In this document: in pieces, positions 50,772 to 60,198 of the stretch
How positions within the stretch are numbered: position 1 is the first letter of the stretch
Layout of the letters: each line of letters opens with the position of its first letter
Assembly (NCBI GenBank): GCA_049318625.1
Contig: JBMOGA010000009.1
Location: 1-64,000 of the forward strand
Reading direction: 5' to 3'
Source: JBMOGA01 sp049318625
GTDB taxonomy: Bacteria; Pseudomonadota; Alphaproteobacteria; Rhizobiales; Hyphomicrobiaceae
Length of the DNA stretch: 64,000 nt
Program-made: the position numbers and the translations under genes
Notes under the pieces: model-generated
Database searches by the model: none
Seen by the model: the letters and a program-made list of their open reading frames with translations, nothing else
Told to the model about the DNA's origin: nothing

Positions 50772-51770
50772 ATGAGCAACGTCCCCGATACGATGACCGC
50801 CATCCTGATCGACGGCAAGGGGGGACCGGAGGTGCTGGTCGCACGGCGTGTACCTGTGCCGAAACCGGCTGACGGGGCCGTTCTGGTGAAGGTGGCGGCG
50901 GCCGGGGTGAACAGGCCGGACGTGCTGCAGCGCAAGGGGCTCTATCCGGCGCCGAAAGGGCACTCCGAGATTCCGGGGCTCGAGATCGCCGGCGCGGTCG
51001 TCGCGGTCGGCGCCGGGGCGACCCGGTTCAAGGTCGGCGATCGTGTGATGGCGCTCGTCAACGGCGGCGGCTATGCCGAGTATTGCGCGGTCGAGGAAGT
51101 GCAGGCGCTGCCGGTGCCGGGGCGGCTCGGCCTCGTCGAAGCCGGCGGTATGCCCGAGACGTTCTTCACCGTCTGGCACAACGTGTTCGCGCGCGGCGGG
51201 CTCAAGGGCGTTGACTGGCTGCTGGTTCACGGTGGCACGAGCGGCATCGGCGTCACCGCCATCCAGCTCGCCAAGGCGTTCGGCGCGCACGTGATCGCAA
51301 CGGCGGGCTCGGCCGAGAAATGCGCGGCGTGCGTGGCGCTCGGCGCCGACCGTGCGGTCAACTACCAGACCGAGGATTTTGTCGAGGCGGTCAAGACGGC
51401 GACCGCCGGCAAAGGCTGCAACGTCATTCTCGACATGGTCGGGGGCGACTATGTCGACCGCAACATCCGCTCGGCCGCCGACGACGGCCGGATCGTCAAT
51501 ATCGCCTACCAGAAGGGCAGTCAGGTGACTGTCGATCTGATGCGTGTGATGCTGAAGCGCCTGACGCTGACCGGCTCGACGCTCCGCATCCGTCCGAGCG
51601 CCGTCAAGGGCGAGATCGCGCGGGCGCTCGAGGCGCACGTCCTGCCGCTGCTCGCCGACGGGCGCATCAAGGTGCCGGTCGATTCGACGTTCGCGCTGGC
51701 CGACGCGGCGTCGGCGCACGCGCGCATGGAGGCCGGGCATCACATCGGCAAGATCGTCCTGACGGTCTGA
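50772..51770 (+). CDS. NAD(P)H-quinone oxidoreductase-like zinc-free MDR protein
   Basis: 332 residues from ATG 50772. A medium-chain dehydrogenase/reductase of the quinone oxidoreductase (Qor, PIG3) branch: KVAAAGVNRPDVLQRKGLYP, GLEIAGAVVAVGAGATRFKVGDRV, the cofactor loop GGTSGIGVTAIQLAKAFGA and a C-terminal MEAGHHIGKIVL. The zinc-ligand residues of alcohol dehydrogenases are absent. It reduces quinones or enones with NAD(P)H. Convergent with the TrmH-type gene. Confidence 0.88.
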   Translation: MSNVPDTMTAILIDGKGGPEVLVARRVPVPKPADGAVLVKVAAAGVNRPDVLQRKGLYPAPKGHSEIPGLEIAGAVVAVGAGATRFKVGDRVMALVNGGGYAEYCAVEEVQALPVPGRLGLVEAGGMPETFFTVWHNVFARGGLKGVDWLLVHGGTSGIGVTAIQLAKAFGAHVIATAGSAEKCAACVALGADRAVNYQTEDFVEAVKTATAGKGCNVILDMVGGDYVDRNIRSAADDGRIVNIAYQKGSQVTVDLMRVMLKRLTLTGSTLRIRPSAVKGEIARALEAHVLPLLADGRIKVPVDSTFALADAASAHARMEAGHHIGKIVLTV

Positions 51771-51783
51771 CCGGGCTGTGCAG

Positions 51784-52656
51784 TTACCGGCGCCCGCGTG
51801 CCGGCGCCGGACGAGGTTCGATCGGCGCGCCCCGCAGAAGTGCGTGGATCAGGATGCCGGCCGTCACCGACACGTTGAGAGACTGGACGCGGCCCGATCC
51901 CGGCAGGCTGACCACGGTGGCGCAGGCCTTCAGCGTTGCGCGCGGCAGCCCCTGTTCTTCGTTGCCGAGCACGACGAGGGCGGGCCGGTTCGAGAACGCC
52001 GGGTCGGCGGTGATCTGCTCCAGCGGTCGCGCGCCTTCCAGCGCCGTGCCGATCACATTGTGGCTGGTGCGCATGGCGGCCAGGAAGACCGGCAGGTTGT
52101 GGGCGCGCAGCACATCGACGTAGGCGAGACCGCCGCGGGCGATGCGGAAGCTCGCGTCGGAGATCGCTGCCTGCTCGGGGTGGTCCGAAATGACGATGCG
52201 GCGCAGGCCGAAGAAGGCGGCGGTGCGGGTGATGGCGCCGATGTTCTGCGGATTGCCGACACCATCGAGCACCAGCAGCGGCTCGCCGGTGCGCGACAAG
52301 TCTTCGGGCCGGGCCTCGTTGATGCGGCGCGGTTCGGCCAGCGCGACGATGCCGCCGTGCATTGCGGTTCCGGCAATGCGCTCGAGTTCTTCGGGTCCGA
52401 CCTCGCGGTAGGGTCGGCGGGCGGCCGCGAGCACCGACAGGAAGGGCTCGGCGTCGGGCGCCATCTCGGGCGTGAAGAACAGCCGGTGGACGCGATTGCG
52501 GTGGGTGTCGAACAGGGCCGTGACGGCCGGCAGACCGGCGATGCGGTCGAGATCGCGCTCGGCGATCGCGGCCGACCTGGGCGAGCGCCCGGTGCCGGGA
52601 TCGCGGGGCGGCGGTCGGCGCCGGGACTTGTCGGGCGGGAACGGGCGGCGGGCCAT
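51784..52656 (-). CDS. rlmB: TrmH family RNA 2'-O-methyltransferase (RlmB-like)
   Basis: 290 residues; ATG 52656 shares one base with the upstream stop (TGATG). A low-complexity basic N-terminus (FPPDKSRRRPPPRDPG) is followed by the substrate-binding L30e-like domain and a SpoU/TrmH knot: LDGVGNPQNIGAITRTAAFFG (motif 1), VVLGNEEQGL (motif 2), LPGSGRVQSLNVSVTAGI (motif 3). It probably methylates 23S rRNA, but TrmH paralogues are hard to tell apart; the second methyltransferase gene directly upstream supports a role in RNA modification. Confidence 0.85.
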   Translation of the reverse strand: MARRPFPPDKSRRRPPPRDPGTGRSPRSAAIAERDLDRIAGLPAVTALFDTHRNRVHRLFFTPEMAPDAEPFLSVLAAARRPYREVGPEELERIAGTAMHGGIVALAEPRRINEARPEDLSRTGEPLLVLDGVGNPQNIGAITRTAAFFGLRRIVISDHPEQAAISDASFRIARGGLAYVDVLRAHNLPVFLAAMRTSHNVIGTALEGARPLEQITADPAFSNRPALVVLGNEEQGLPRATLKACATVVSLPGSGRVQSLNVSVTAGILIHALLRGAPIEPRPAPARGRR

Positions 52657-53555
52657 CAGAGCTTCACCCAGGTCAACTCGTGCTTGTTGGCATGCAAATG
52701 CATGAGACGGGAGCCTGGAATAGCGCGGAAGCGGTCGATCGTCTCGAAATCCGTCTCGCCCTGGAACTTGACGGAGCAGACGAAGCGACGCGCCTTGCCG
52801 GCCGCGAGCCAGCGCTCGACCAGGGCGAACAGCCGAGCCGGATAGCAGATGACGTCCGAGAACAGCCAGTCGACGGCGTCCGCAGTTCGGGGGTCGACAC
52901 CGAAGGCGCTCTCCAGGCGGTGGGATACGCCCGGCATGGCCGCGACCGCAGGGTCGAGCGGGGCCTTGTCGTAGCTGGTCACCTTGGCACCGAGGGAGGC
53001 CAGCACCCACGTCCACCCTCCGGGGCTCGCGCCGAGGTCGAGGCAGGTGTCGCCGGGTGCCGGCTTGATGCCGAGCAGCGTGAACGCCTCCCAGAGCTTC
53101 AGATAGGCTCGGCTCGGTGGCGCGTCGCGATCCTCGACGAAGCGGGCTTCGCCGTTGGGAAAGGGGCTCGTGCACTGTGGCGCGGCCAGCATGAGATCGG
53201 GGGCCGGCAGCGTCCAGGAACCAAGCGCGGCCTTGGGCGGTTCGGCGCCGAAAACGAGCGGCTTGGCGGAGACCTTGGGCAACTGGTCCTGGATCAGCGC
53301 GGCGCGGCGGTGATGGTCGCAACTGTAGAGGGCCCAGTTGCGCTGGATGGCCTTCAGCTTGCGGACGCCGTCGCCGATCGACGAGATCGGGATCTCGACA
53401 GGATCGTGCCAGGTGTTCGCGGCCCATGCGACCGGTGGACCGCCGGCATCTGCCAGAATCAGCCGGCCATGGCTGGTCCGGGCGCGCTGGCCAAGCTCCG
53501 TCCACAGTTCGGCCTCGAAACCTTCAGGCGCCAGATAGGCGATGCGTGCGGACAT
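52656..53555 (-). CDS. FtsJ-like SAM-dependent RNA methyltransferase (RlmM-like)
   Basis: 299 residues from ATG 53555; the frame extends further upstream to 53594. N-terminal THUMP-like region, then the FtsJ-type domain: LDLGASPGGWTWVL (SAM loop), VDWLFSDVICYP and SVKFQGETD, holding the K-D-K catalytic residues (LKLWEA Lys, SDV Asp, VKF Lys). RlmM methylates a ribose in 23S rRNA; this is the likeliest role. It is one base overlapped with the TrmH-type gene. Confidence 0.82.
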   Translation of the reverse strand: MSARIAYLAPEGFEAELWTELGQRARTSHGRLILADAGGPPVAWAANTWHDPVEIPISSIGDGVRKLKAIQRNWALYSCDHHRRAALIQDQLPKVSAKPLVFGAEPPKAALGSWTLPAPDLMLAAPQCTSPFPNGEARFVEDRDAPPSRAYLKLWEAFTLLGIKPAPGDTCLDLGASPGGWTWVLASLGAKVTSYDKAPLDPAVAAMPGVSHRLESAFGVDPRTADAVDWLFSDVICYPARLFALVERWLAAGKARRFVCSVKFQGETDFETIDRFRAIPGSRLMHLHANKHELTWVKL

Positions 53556-53628
53556 GGTCAGACGCGCTCCGCCGCCCGACACGGCACGAGACACCCGACA
53601 ATCGCCAGCGGCACGACGGCCGTCTCGC

Positions 53629-55440
53629 TCACAACGGTGCCGTCTGGGTATCGAGCCAGGTGCGGTCGGCCTTCTCGAGTTCGGGGCCGATCACCGAACG
53701 TACCCGGGCGTGATAGGAGTCGATCCAGCGGCGCTCGTCGTCGGTCAGAAGGTCCGTTGCGACGAGCCGGCAGTCGATGGGGGCGAGGGTCAGCGTCTCG
53801 AAGCACATGATCTCCCGATCGCCACCGGGCGGCATGTGGGCCGGCGTCACCAGCACCAGATTCTCGATGCGGATGCCGTAGGCACCTTCCTTGTAGTAGC
53901 CGGGCTCGTTGGAGAGGATCATACCCGGCTCCAGCGTGGCCAGGCCGCGCCGAGATATGGAAGCCGGTCCTTCGTGGACGGACAGATAGCTGCCGACGCC
54001 GTGGCCGGTGCCATGATCATAATCGAGCCCGCGTTCCCACAAAGCCCGGCGTGCCAGCGGGTCGAGGTCGATGCCGCGCGTGCCCTTGGGAAATCGTGCG
54101 GTCGCGATGGCGATGTGCCCCTTGAGCACGAGCGTGAAGCGTTCACGCATTTCCGAAGTCGGCTTGCCGATCGCGACCGTGCGCGTGATATCGGTTGTTC
54201 CGTCCTGATACTGACCACCGGAGTCGATCAGAAACAGCTCGCCCGGTTGCAGCTTGCGATTGGTCGCGGTGGTGACGCGGTAATGGACGATCGCGCCATT
54301 CGGTCCGGAGCCTGCAATCGTGTCGAAACTGATTTCTCGGAGCTTTTTCGTCTCTGAGCGGAATTCTTCCAGTTTGCGCGCGGCGGCGATTTCGTCGACG
54401 TTGCCGCTCGTCACCTGGCGATCGAGCCAGGCCAGGAAGCGCACCATCGCCGCGCCATCGCGTACGTGAGCGGCGCGGCTGCCGGCGATCTCGACGTCGT
54501 TCTTGCGCGCCTTCGGCAAAATGACCGGATCGGCGGCCCGTGCCACAACCTTCGGGCCGAGGCGGCGGGCAAACCACCACGCGGCGGTGTCCGGGTCGAC
54601 GCGCACGCGTTTGCCGGCGGCCTTCAATTCGGCGAGCTGGGTTGCCAAGGTCGCCGGATCGGCGATTTTCGCGAGCTTCTGCAGATGTGCCTTGGCGTCG
54701 CCGACGATTCGTCCGGGTGCCAGGAATATCTCTGGCTTCCCGGTCGCCGGCACGATCGCGAAGCAGAGCACGAGCGGGGTATGGGGGACGTCCGTGCCGC
54801 GGATGTTGAACAGCCAGGCGATCGAGTCCGGCAGAGTCAGAATGGCCGCGTCTTGGCCGTCGGCCAGCAGCGTTTTCTGAATCCGGCCAATCTTCTCGGC
54901 AGCGGGCATGCCGGCGAGGTGGTCGGGGTGTGGCTCGATGGCACCGGCAGGCGGCGCCGGACGCGCCTTGCCCCAGATCTGGTCGACGAGATTGCGCCCG
55001 ACCGGTTTGAGGAGCAGCGCCTTGGCGGACAGCGCCTCTTTCAGGCGCTCGACCTCCGCGACGGTGTGGAGCCAGGGATCGAAACCGACCGCGGCTCCCT
55101 TCGCGAGGCGGCCCGTCAGCCAGTCGGACAGCTTGGCGGCGGGGACCTGGAGGATCTCCAGAACGGACGTGTCGACCTGCGCCTTCGCCTGCACCACGTA
55201 GCGGCCGTCGACGAACAGCGCCGCCGCGGTCCGTCCGATGGCGGCAAAGCCAGCCGAGCCGGTAAAACCCGTCAGCCACGGCAGCCGCTCCGCCGACCTC
55301 GACACGTACTCGCCCTGGTGCGCATCGGCGCGGGGGACGATGAAGGCGTCGAGGTCGAGTTCACGCATGACGGCGCGCAGCATCTTGATGCGCGCGACGC
55401 CGGCGCCGGTTTCTGCGGGAGGGTCGAACGTCTGGAACAT
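53629..55440 (-). CDS. Aminopeptidase P family protein (M24, Xaa-Pro aminopeptidase-like)
   Basis: 603 residues, the large bacterial/eukaryotic APP type with two N-terminal domains and a C-terminal M24 pita-bread domain. Metal ligands appear as FLIDSGGQYQDGTTDITRTV (two Asp), GTGHGVGSYLSVHEG (His), ILSNEPGYYKEGAYGIRIEN (two Glu). It removes N-terminal residues preceding proline. ATG 55440 lies 50 bases after the pyruvate kinase stop on the same strand, so they may share a transcript. Confidence 0.9.
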   Translation of the reverse strand: MFQTFDPPAETGAGVARIKMLRAVMRELDLDAFIVPRADAHQGEYVSRSAERLPWLTGFTGSAGFAAIGRTAAALFVDGRYVVQAKAQVDTSVLEILQVPAAKLSDWLTGRLAKGAAVGFDPWLHTVAEVERLKEALSAKALLLKPVGRNLVDQIWGKARPAPPAGAIEPHPDHLAGMPAAEKIGRIQKTLLADGQDAAILTLPDSIAWLFNIRGTDVPHTPLVLCFAIVPATGKPEIFLAPGRIVGDAKAHLQKLAKIADPATLATQLAELKAAGKRVRVDPDTAAWWFARRLGPKVVARAADPVILPKARKNDVEIAGSRAAHVRDGAAMVRFLAWLDRQVTSGNVDEIAAARKLEEFRSETKKLREISFDTIAGSGPNGAIVHYRVTTATNRKLQPGELFLIDSGGQYQDGTTDITRTVAIGKPTSEMRERFTLVLKGHIAIATARFPKGTRGIDLDPLARRALWERGLDYDHGTGHGVGSYLSVHEGPASISRRGLATLEPGMILSNEPGYYKEGAYGIRIENLVLVTPAHMPPGGDREIMCFETLTLAPIDCRLVATDLLTDDERRWIDSYHARVRSVIGPELEKADRTWLDTQTAPL

Positions 55441-55489
55441 CTATGTCTCTCGTACCTCTTCCCCGTGCGGGGACCGAGGGCACACCGTC

Positions 55490-56929
55490 TCAGACCGCCA
55501 TCGGTGCGCCGTGGTCGTCGATAAAGGCGATGCGGACCATGTTGGTGGTGCCGGGCGAGCCCAGCGGCACGCCGGCGATGATCAGGATCCCTTCGCCCGC
55601 CTTGGCGAAGCCTTCGTCGAAGGCGATCCGGCAAGCCTTGCGAACCATGTCGGCGAGGTTCTCAGGATCACCCGTCAGCACGGAGTGCATGCCCCAGACC
55701 ATGGCCAGCTTGCGGCCGGTGGTCAGCACCGGTGTGAGGCCGATAACGGCCAGGTTCGATCGCTCGCGGGCGACGCGCAGCGCGGTCGACCCGGTTGCCG
55801 TGAAGCAGATGATCGCCGAGAGCTTCACGGTGTCGGCGATGGCGTGGGCGGCGGCGGCGATGGCGTCTGCGGCGGTCGCCTGTGGTGGCGTCTGTGTTGC
55901 GTGAACGAGGCGATCGTAGCTGGGGTCACGCTCGGCCTCGTAGGCGATGCGGTTCATCATGTCGACCGCTTCGACTGGATACTGACCGACGGCCGACTCG
56001 GCCGACAGCATGATCGCATCGGCGCCGTCGTAGACGGCCGTGGCGACGTCCGAAACCTCCGCGCGGGTCGGCATCGGCGACGTGATCATGCTTTCCAGCA
56101 TCTGGGTGGCGACCACGACCGGCTTGCCGGCGGCGCGCGCCTTGCGGGTGATCTCCTTCTGAAGGCCCGGGACGCGCTCGACCGGCATTTCGACGCCGAG
56201 ATCGCCGCGGGCGACCATGACGCCGTCCACGGCCGCGATGATCTCGTCGAGGTCGGTGATGGCGGACGGCTTCTCGATCTTCGCCATGATGGCCGCGCCC
56301 TGGCCGATGATCTGGCGCGCCATGCGGACGTCTTCGGCCCGCTGCACGAACGACAGAGCGACCCAGTCAACGCCGAGGCGGAGGGCGAAGTCGAGATCCT
56401 CCTTGTCCTTTTCCGTGAGCGGGGTGATGGGCAGGATGGTGTCCGGTGTGGCGATGCCCTTGCGGCTGGCCAGCGGTCCACCCTGGATGACCTCGGTGGT
56501 GATCACGTCCGCCGTGCGCTCGAGCACCCGCAGTCGCAGCTTGCCGTCGTCGAGCAGCATGTTGTGGCCGGGATCGACGGACTCGAAGAACTGCGGATGC
56601 GGCAGGAATACCCGCTCGGCGGTGCCGGGACTCTGCTGGCGATCGAGGCGGAACGTGGCACCGGTGGCGATGGAGACCTTGCCGCCTTCGAACTCGCCGA
56701 GCCGGAACTTCGGACCCTGCAGGTCGGCGAGAATGCCGATCGGGCGGCGGAACTTCAGTTCCGCGTTGCGTACCGTGGTGTGCAGCTTCCTGGCGACGTC
56801 GTGCGTCGAGTGGCTCATGTTGATGCGGAAGACGTCGACGCCCGCCTCGAACAATCGCTCCAGCATTTCCGGTGGCGAAGATGCGGGGCCGAGGGTGGCC
56901 ACGATCTTCACGCGTCTGTTCCGCCTCAT
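55490..56929 (-). CDS. pyk: Pyruvate kinase
   Basis: 479 residues. VKIVATLGPAS at the start, NMSHSTHD, LADLQGPKFRLG, the catalytic Lys region MAKIEKPSAI and MVARGDLGVEMP are all canonical, as is ATQMLESMITSPMPTRAEVSDVA. It makes pyruvate and ATP from PEP. The start overlaps the DUF1036 stop by four bases (ATGA), so the two genes are coupled, and glycerate kinase lies upstream; the 2-phosphoglycerate product enters glycolysis above pyruvate kinase, a sensible metabolic grouping. Confidence 0.95.
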   Translation of the reverse strand: MRRNRRVKIVATLGPASSPPEMLERLFEAGVDVFRINMSHSTHDVARKLHTTVRNAELKFRRPIGILADLQGPKFRLGEFEGGKVSIATGATFRLDRQQSPGTAERVFLPHPQFFESVDPGHNMLLDDGKLRLRVLERTADVITTEVIQGGPLASRKGIATPDTILPITPLTEKDKEDLDFALRLGVDWVALSFVQRAEDVRMARQIIGQGAAIMAKIEKPSAITDLDEIIAAVDGVMVARGDLGVEMPVERVPGLQKEITRKARAAGKPVVVATQMLESMITSPMPTRAEVSDVATAVYDGADAIMLSAESAVGQYPVEAVDMMNRIAYEAERDPSYDRLVHATQTPPQATAADAIAAAAHAIADTVKLSAIICFTATGSTALRVARERSNLAVIGLTPVLTTGRKLAMVWGMHSVLTGDPENLADMVRKACRIAFDEGFAKAGEGILIIAGVPLGSPGTTNMVRIAFIDDHGAPMAV

Positions 56930-57375
56930 CGTTGCCGGCCTCCCTGATCATCCGGGTCGGCGAGGCGGATGGTCCATTCCCGGGCATCGCCCGTGTCCAC
57001 CTCGAAGAATCCGGTTCGTTTATAGCCACGTTTAGGGCAGTCCTGTACGCCTCGAATGAGAAAAGATCGATCGCCGGTGCACATGAAGCTCGTGCCGGCC
57101 CATTCGCCCCCACGGTCGTAGTCGACAGCGTGGACGTAAACGAATCGGCTCGGCATCTGGCCGTTCAGCAATGTCTCGCACGATTGTGACGCGACGTTCC
57201 ACCAGCCTTCGGTGGCCCAGCCTTTGGCATCACGGTAGCCGATGGCGATGCCGACGCGTGCCGAGGTCTGATTGCAGATTCGCAGATCGGCCAACGCCGG
57301 CTCGGTCGTCGCCAAGGCGCCGAGCGCGAGGCCACTCGCGACAAGGACTACGCCAGGGGAGGTTCGGTTCGGCAT
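56926..57375 (-). CDS. DUF1036 family secreted protein
   Basis: 149 residues from ATG 57375. A hydrophobic N-terminus (GVVLVASGLALGALATTEPALA) looks like a signal peptide, and the mature DUF1036 domain starts LRICNQTSARVGIAIGYRD and includes GWWNVASQSCETLL, YVHAVDYDRGGEW and SFLIRGVQDC, with four conserved cysteines. An alternative ATG at 57408 overlaps the glycerate kinase stop (TGATG) but would lengthen the n-region by eleven residues. The stop overlaps the pyruvate kinase start. Role unknown; periplasmic. Confidence 0.82.
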   Translation of the reverse strand: MPNRTSPGVVLVASGLALGALATTEPALADLRICNQTSARVGIAIGYRDAKGWATEGWWNVASQSCETLLNGQMPSRFVYVHAVDYDRGGEWAGTSFMCTGDRSFLIRGVQDCPKRGYKRTGFFEVDTGDAREWTIRLADPDDQGGRQR

Positions 57376-57407
57376 CGGCTTTGGGGGGCTCGGGTCAGAG
57401 AATGGCA

Positions 57408-58706
57408 TCAGGGGTCGACGAGCACGCAGCGGAAGTCGTTGACGTTGGTCTGCGTCCCGCCACGCTGAACGAGCCCGCCCGCCGCGCGGAAGAACCCCGT
57501 GGAATCGTTGTTTGCCAGGAACTTGACCGCATCGAGGCCTTGCGATGCGGCGCGTGCGAGGGTGTCGGGCAGGACGACGGCGCCGGCCGGGTCGTCGGCA
57601 TTGCCGCCGCCGCCGTCGATGCCGTCGGTGTCGGCGGCGATCGCGGCGATGCCGGGTGTGCCGGCAAGTGCGATCGCCAGGGCGAGCGCGTACTCCTGAT
57701 TGGGCCCTCCGGCACCGGTGCCGCGCACCGTCACGGTGAGTTCGCCGCCGGACAGGATAGCGATGCGCTCGCCCTTCAATCGGGCATCCCGGGCCATGGC
57801 CGCATGGGCGGCGCCCGTGTCGCGGGCCTCGCCCTCGAGCGCGTCGCCGAGCACGACCGGGCGATAACCGAGAGCACGGACCGCCTCGGCGGCGGCTTCG
57901 AGCGAGGCCTGCGGGGCGGCGACCAGGGTGAAGGTCTGGCCGGCAAGGGCCGGGGCCCCGGGCTTCAGCGTTTCATTGGCGGGATCGGCGAGGGCGGCGG
58001 CGACCTCCGGGGGAGGCGAAACGCCGTAACGGGTGAGCACGTCGCGGGCATCGGCGAGGGTCGTCGGATCGGGCACGGTCGGGCCGGAACCGATGCTGGC
58101 CGGCTCGTCGCCCGGTACATCGGAGATGGCGAGCGTGATCAGACGGGCACCGCTCGCGGCGACGGCGGCTGCGAGTTTGCCGCCCTTGATGCGGGAGATG
58201 TGTTTGCGCACCGTATTGATCTCACCGATGCGCGCGCCGCACTTCAAGAGCTGCCGCGTCAGCGTCTGCTTGGCATCGACCGAGACGGTCGGGACCGGTG
58301 CCATCAACAGGGCAGATGCGCCACCGGACAGGAGCACGAGCACCAGCGTGTCGGCGCCGGCGGTGGCCGCGAGAGCCAGGGCGCGCCGGGCGGCCTCGAT
58401 GCTCCCGGCGTCCGGTACGGGGTGGCCGGCCTCGATCAGCCCAAGGCGCGCGAGTGGCAGCCCGGAGCCGTGGCGGGTTACCACGAAACCCTGGAATCGA
58501 TCGGGGGAGAGAGCGCCGTAGCGCGCCTCGGCCGCTTGGGCCATCGCGGCGGCGGCTTTGCCTGCGCCGATGACGAGCAGGCGCTGACCCGCGGTCAGGG
58601 TCGGCAGATGGCTCGGCAGGCACTGACGCGGATGGGCCCGCGCGACGGCGAGGTCGTAGAGCTTCTCCAGCACGGCCCGCGTGCCGTCCGGCCGGTCCGA
58701 GCCCAT
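57408..58706 (-). CDS. Glycerate kinase / DUF4147 family (GckA-TtuD type)
   Basis: 432 residues. GckA/TtuD family members phosphorylate glycerate to 2-phosphoglycerate; older annotations call them hydroxypyruvate reductases. Signature segments are VIGAGKAAAAMAQAAE, VTRHGSG, LLSGGASALLMAPV, KHISRIKGGKLAAA, LAISDVPGDEPASIGSGPT and the C-terminal DTDGIDGGGGNADDPAGA. It sits at the head of a three-gene unit with DUF1036 and pyruvate kinase. Glycerate is an intermediate from glyoxylate and serine-cycle chemistry, in keeping with the C1/C2 module elsewhere, but this is context. Confidence 0.88.
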   Translation of the reverse strand: MGSDRPDGTRAVLEKLYDLAVARAHPRQCLPSHLPTLTAGQRLLVIGAGKAAAAMAQAAEARYGALSPDRFQGFVVTRHGSGLPLARLGLIEAGHPVPDAGSIEAARRALALAATAGADTLVLVLLSGGASALLMAPVPTVSVDAKQTLTRQLLKCGARIGEINTVRKHISRIKGGKLAAAVAASGARLITLAISDVPGDEPASIGSGPTVPDPTTLADARDVLTRYGVSPPPEVAAALADPANETLKPGAPALAGQTFTLVAAPQASLEAAAEAVRALGYRPVVLGDALEGEARDTGAAHAAMARDARLKGERIAILSGGELTVTVRGTGAGGPNQEYALALAIALAGTPGIAAIAADTDGIDGGGGNADDPAGAVVLPDTLARAASQGLDAVKFLANNDSTGFFRAAGGLVQRGGTQTNVNDFRCVLVDP

Positions 58707-58816
58707 CGCTACCTCCCGGTTCGTCTTGTTGGTTCGGGTTTGCGGGATCGAGGGGGGCGCGTCAAGCTTCTGTCACGGGGCGCGCGATCGAGACTTCACG
58801 GCTCGGCCGGGCACGC

Positions 58817-58822
58817 TATAAT
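58817..58822 (+). promoter_or_regulatory. Perfect -10 box for a probably leaderless transcript
   Basis: TATAAT ends seven bases before GTG 58829, exactly where transcription would begin, with a poor TTCACG-like -35 near 58795. No Shine-Dalgarno precedes the gene, consistent with leaderless translation. Confidence 0.5.
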
Positions 58823-58828
58823 TTGCCG

Positions 58829-59662
58829 GTGTCCGATTCCGCACCGCATCCGATCGTCCCCGACGAGACCGCCGACTGCTACACCGTTCTCTCTGGACGG
58901 GCGAATGGCGGGCTGTTGGTTCTGTGCGATCACGCCAGCAATGCGTTCCCGCCGGGTTATGGCACGCTCGGTCTGCCGGCCGAGCAACTCGCGCGGCACA
59001 TCGCCTACGACATCGGCGCCGCCGGCGTGACGCGGGCGCTCAGTGCGCAACTCGGAGTACCGGCGGTGCTGACGCATTATTCGCGTCTGCTCATCGATCC
59101 CAATCGCGGGATGGACGACCCGACCTTGATCATGCGGCTTTCCGACGGCGCGATCGTGCCGGGCAACCGCCATCTCGACGCGGCCGAGCGAGAGAAGCGC
59201 ATCCGGCTCTATTACACGCCGTATCATCAGGCGATCGACCGGGTGATCGATCGCGCGCTCGCGGTGTCGGCCGTGCCGGCGCTGCTGTCGATCCACTCGT
59301 TCACCGAGATGTGGAAGGGGGTGCCGCGGCCGTGGCACGCGGCGGTGCTGTGGGACCGCGATCCTCGCCTCGCCCGCCCGCTTATTGCCGCGCTCGAGGC
59401 GGAAGGCGACTTGGTCGTCGGCGACAACGAACCCTACCATGGCCGTCTCGAAGGCGACTGCATGTGGCAGCACGGAACCGGCCGAGGGCTGGCGCACGCC
59501 ATCATCGAGATCCGGCAGGACCTTATCCGCGACGCGGCCGGGCAAGCAGCCTGGGCGGCGCGTCTCGCGCGCATCATGGCGCGGCTGATGGCTGATCCCG
59601 CAATCGCGGCCGGCCTCGGCACCATTGAGACGGCGGGGGCCGCAACACATATGGTGGCGTGA
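58829..59662 (+). CDS. N-formylglutamate amidohydrolase family protein
   Basis: 277 residues from GTG 58829; a TTG at 58823 is in frame but lies within one base of the -10 box. Family marks: LLVLCDHASNAFPPGYGTLGL, LAYDIGAA-type YDIGAAGVTRALS, SRLLIDPNRG, LSIHSFTE and DNEPYHGRL. These Zn or Co enzymes release formate from N-formylglutamate, but many family members have unknown substrates. A second gene of the family is at 62.3 kb. It is followed after 20 bases by DUF1244, a common neighbour. Confidence 0.85.
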   Translation: MSDSAPHPIVPDETADCYTVLSGRANGGLLVLCDHASNAFPPGYGTLGLPAEQLARHIAYDIGAAGVTRALSAQLGVPAVLTHYSRLLIDPNRGMDDPTLIMRLSDGAIVPGNRHLDAAEREKRIRLYYTPYHQAIDRVIDRALAVSAVPALLSIHSFTEMWKGVPRPWHAAVLWDRDPRLARPLIAALEAEGDLVVGDNEPYHGRLEGDCMWQHGTGRGLAHAIIEIRQDLIRDAAGQAAWAARLARIMARLMADPAIAAGLGTIETAGAATHMVA

Positions 59663-59682
59663 GTCCAACCCGGAGCCCGGCC

Positions 59683-60000
59683 ATGAGCAACCTGCCGACG
59701 ATCGACGACAAGACCCGTGTCGAACTGGAGGCGGCGGCGTTTCGTGCGCTGGTCACGCACCTGCGGTCGCGGGGGGACGTGCAGAACATCGATCTGATGA
59801 ACCTTGCCGGGTTCTGTCGGAATTGCCTCGCCAACTGGTATCAGGCGGCTGCCAACGACAAGGGCATAGCGCTCGACAAGGAGGGGGCCCGCGAGATCGT
59901 CTACGGCATGCCCTACAAGGACTGGCAGGCCCAGCATCAGCGCGAGGCCTCGGCGGACAAGCTCGCCACCTTCGAGAAAGCACGACCGCGCGATCATTGA
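59683..60000 (+). CDS. DUF1244 family protein
   Basis: 105 residues from ATG 59683; a GTG at 59659 is in frame and would overlap the previous stop. Family marks are LEAAAFRALVTHLRSRGDVQNIDLMNLAGFCRNCLANWY and VYGMPYKDWQ, with the two close cysteines CRNC that may bind metal. Likely cytosolic and co-transcribed with the upstream N-formylglutamate amidohydrolase. Function unknown. Confidence 0.88.
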   Translation: MSNLPTIDDKTRVELEAAAFRALVTHLRSRGDVQNIDLMNLAGFCRNCLANWYQAAANDKGIALDKEGAREIVYGMPYKDWQAQHQREASADKLATFEKARPRDH

Positions 60001-60198
60001 GCCGGTGCCGGGTCCGCGGTCGTAACCGGGGATAAAACCCGAAAGCGTCACCGGCTTTCCTTGAAGACGCCCGATGCCGGTCCTAGCGTTCGGATCCGCA
60101 TGGTGTTGCGGTGGCGGCCTTCGACCATTGGGGGGAGCAGGGCCGCCGGCCGACCGGCAACCGCCACGCTCTCCAACCGAAGAAGGGGCTCACGCACG

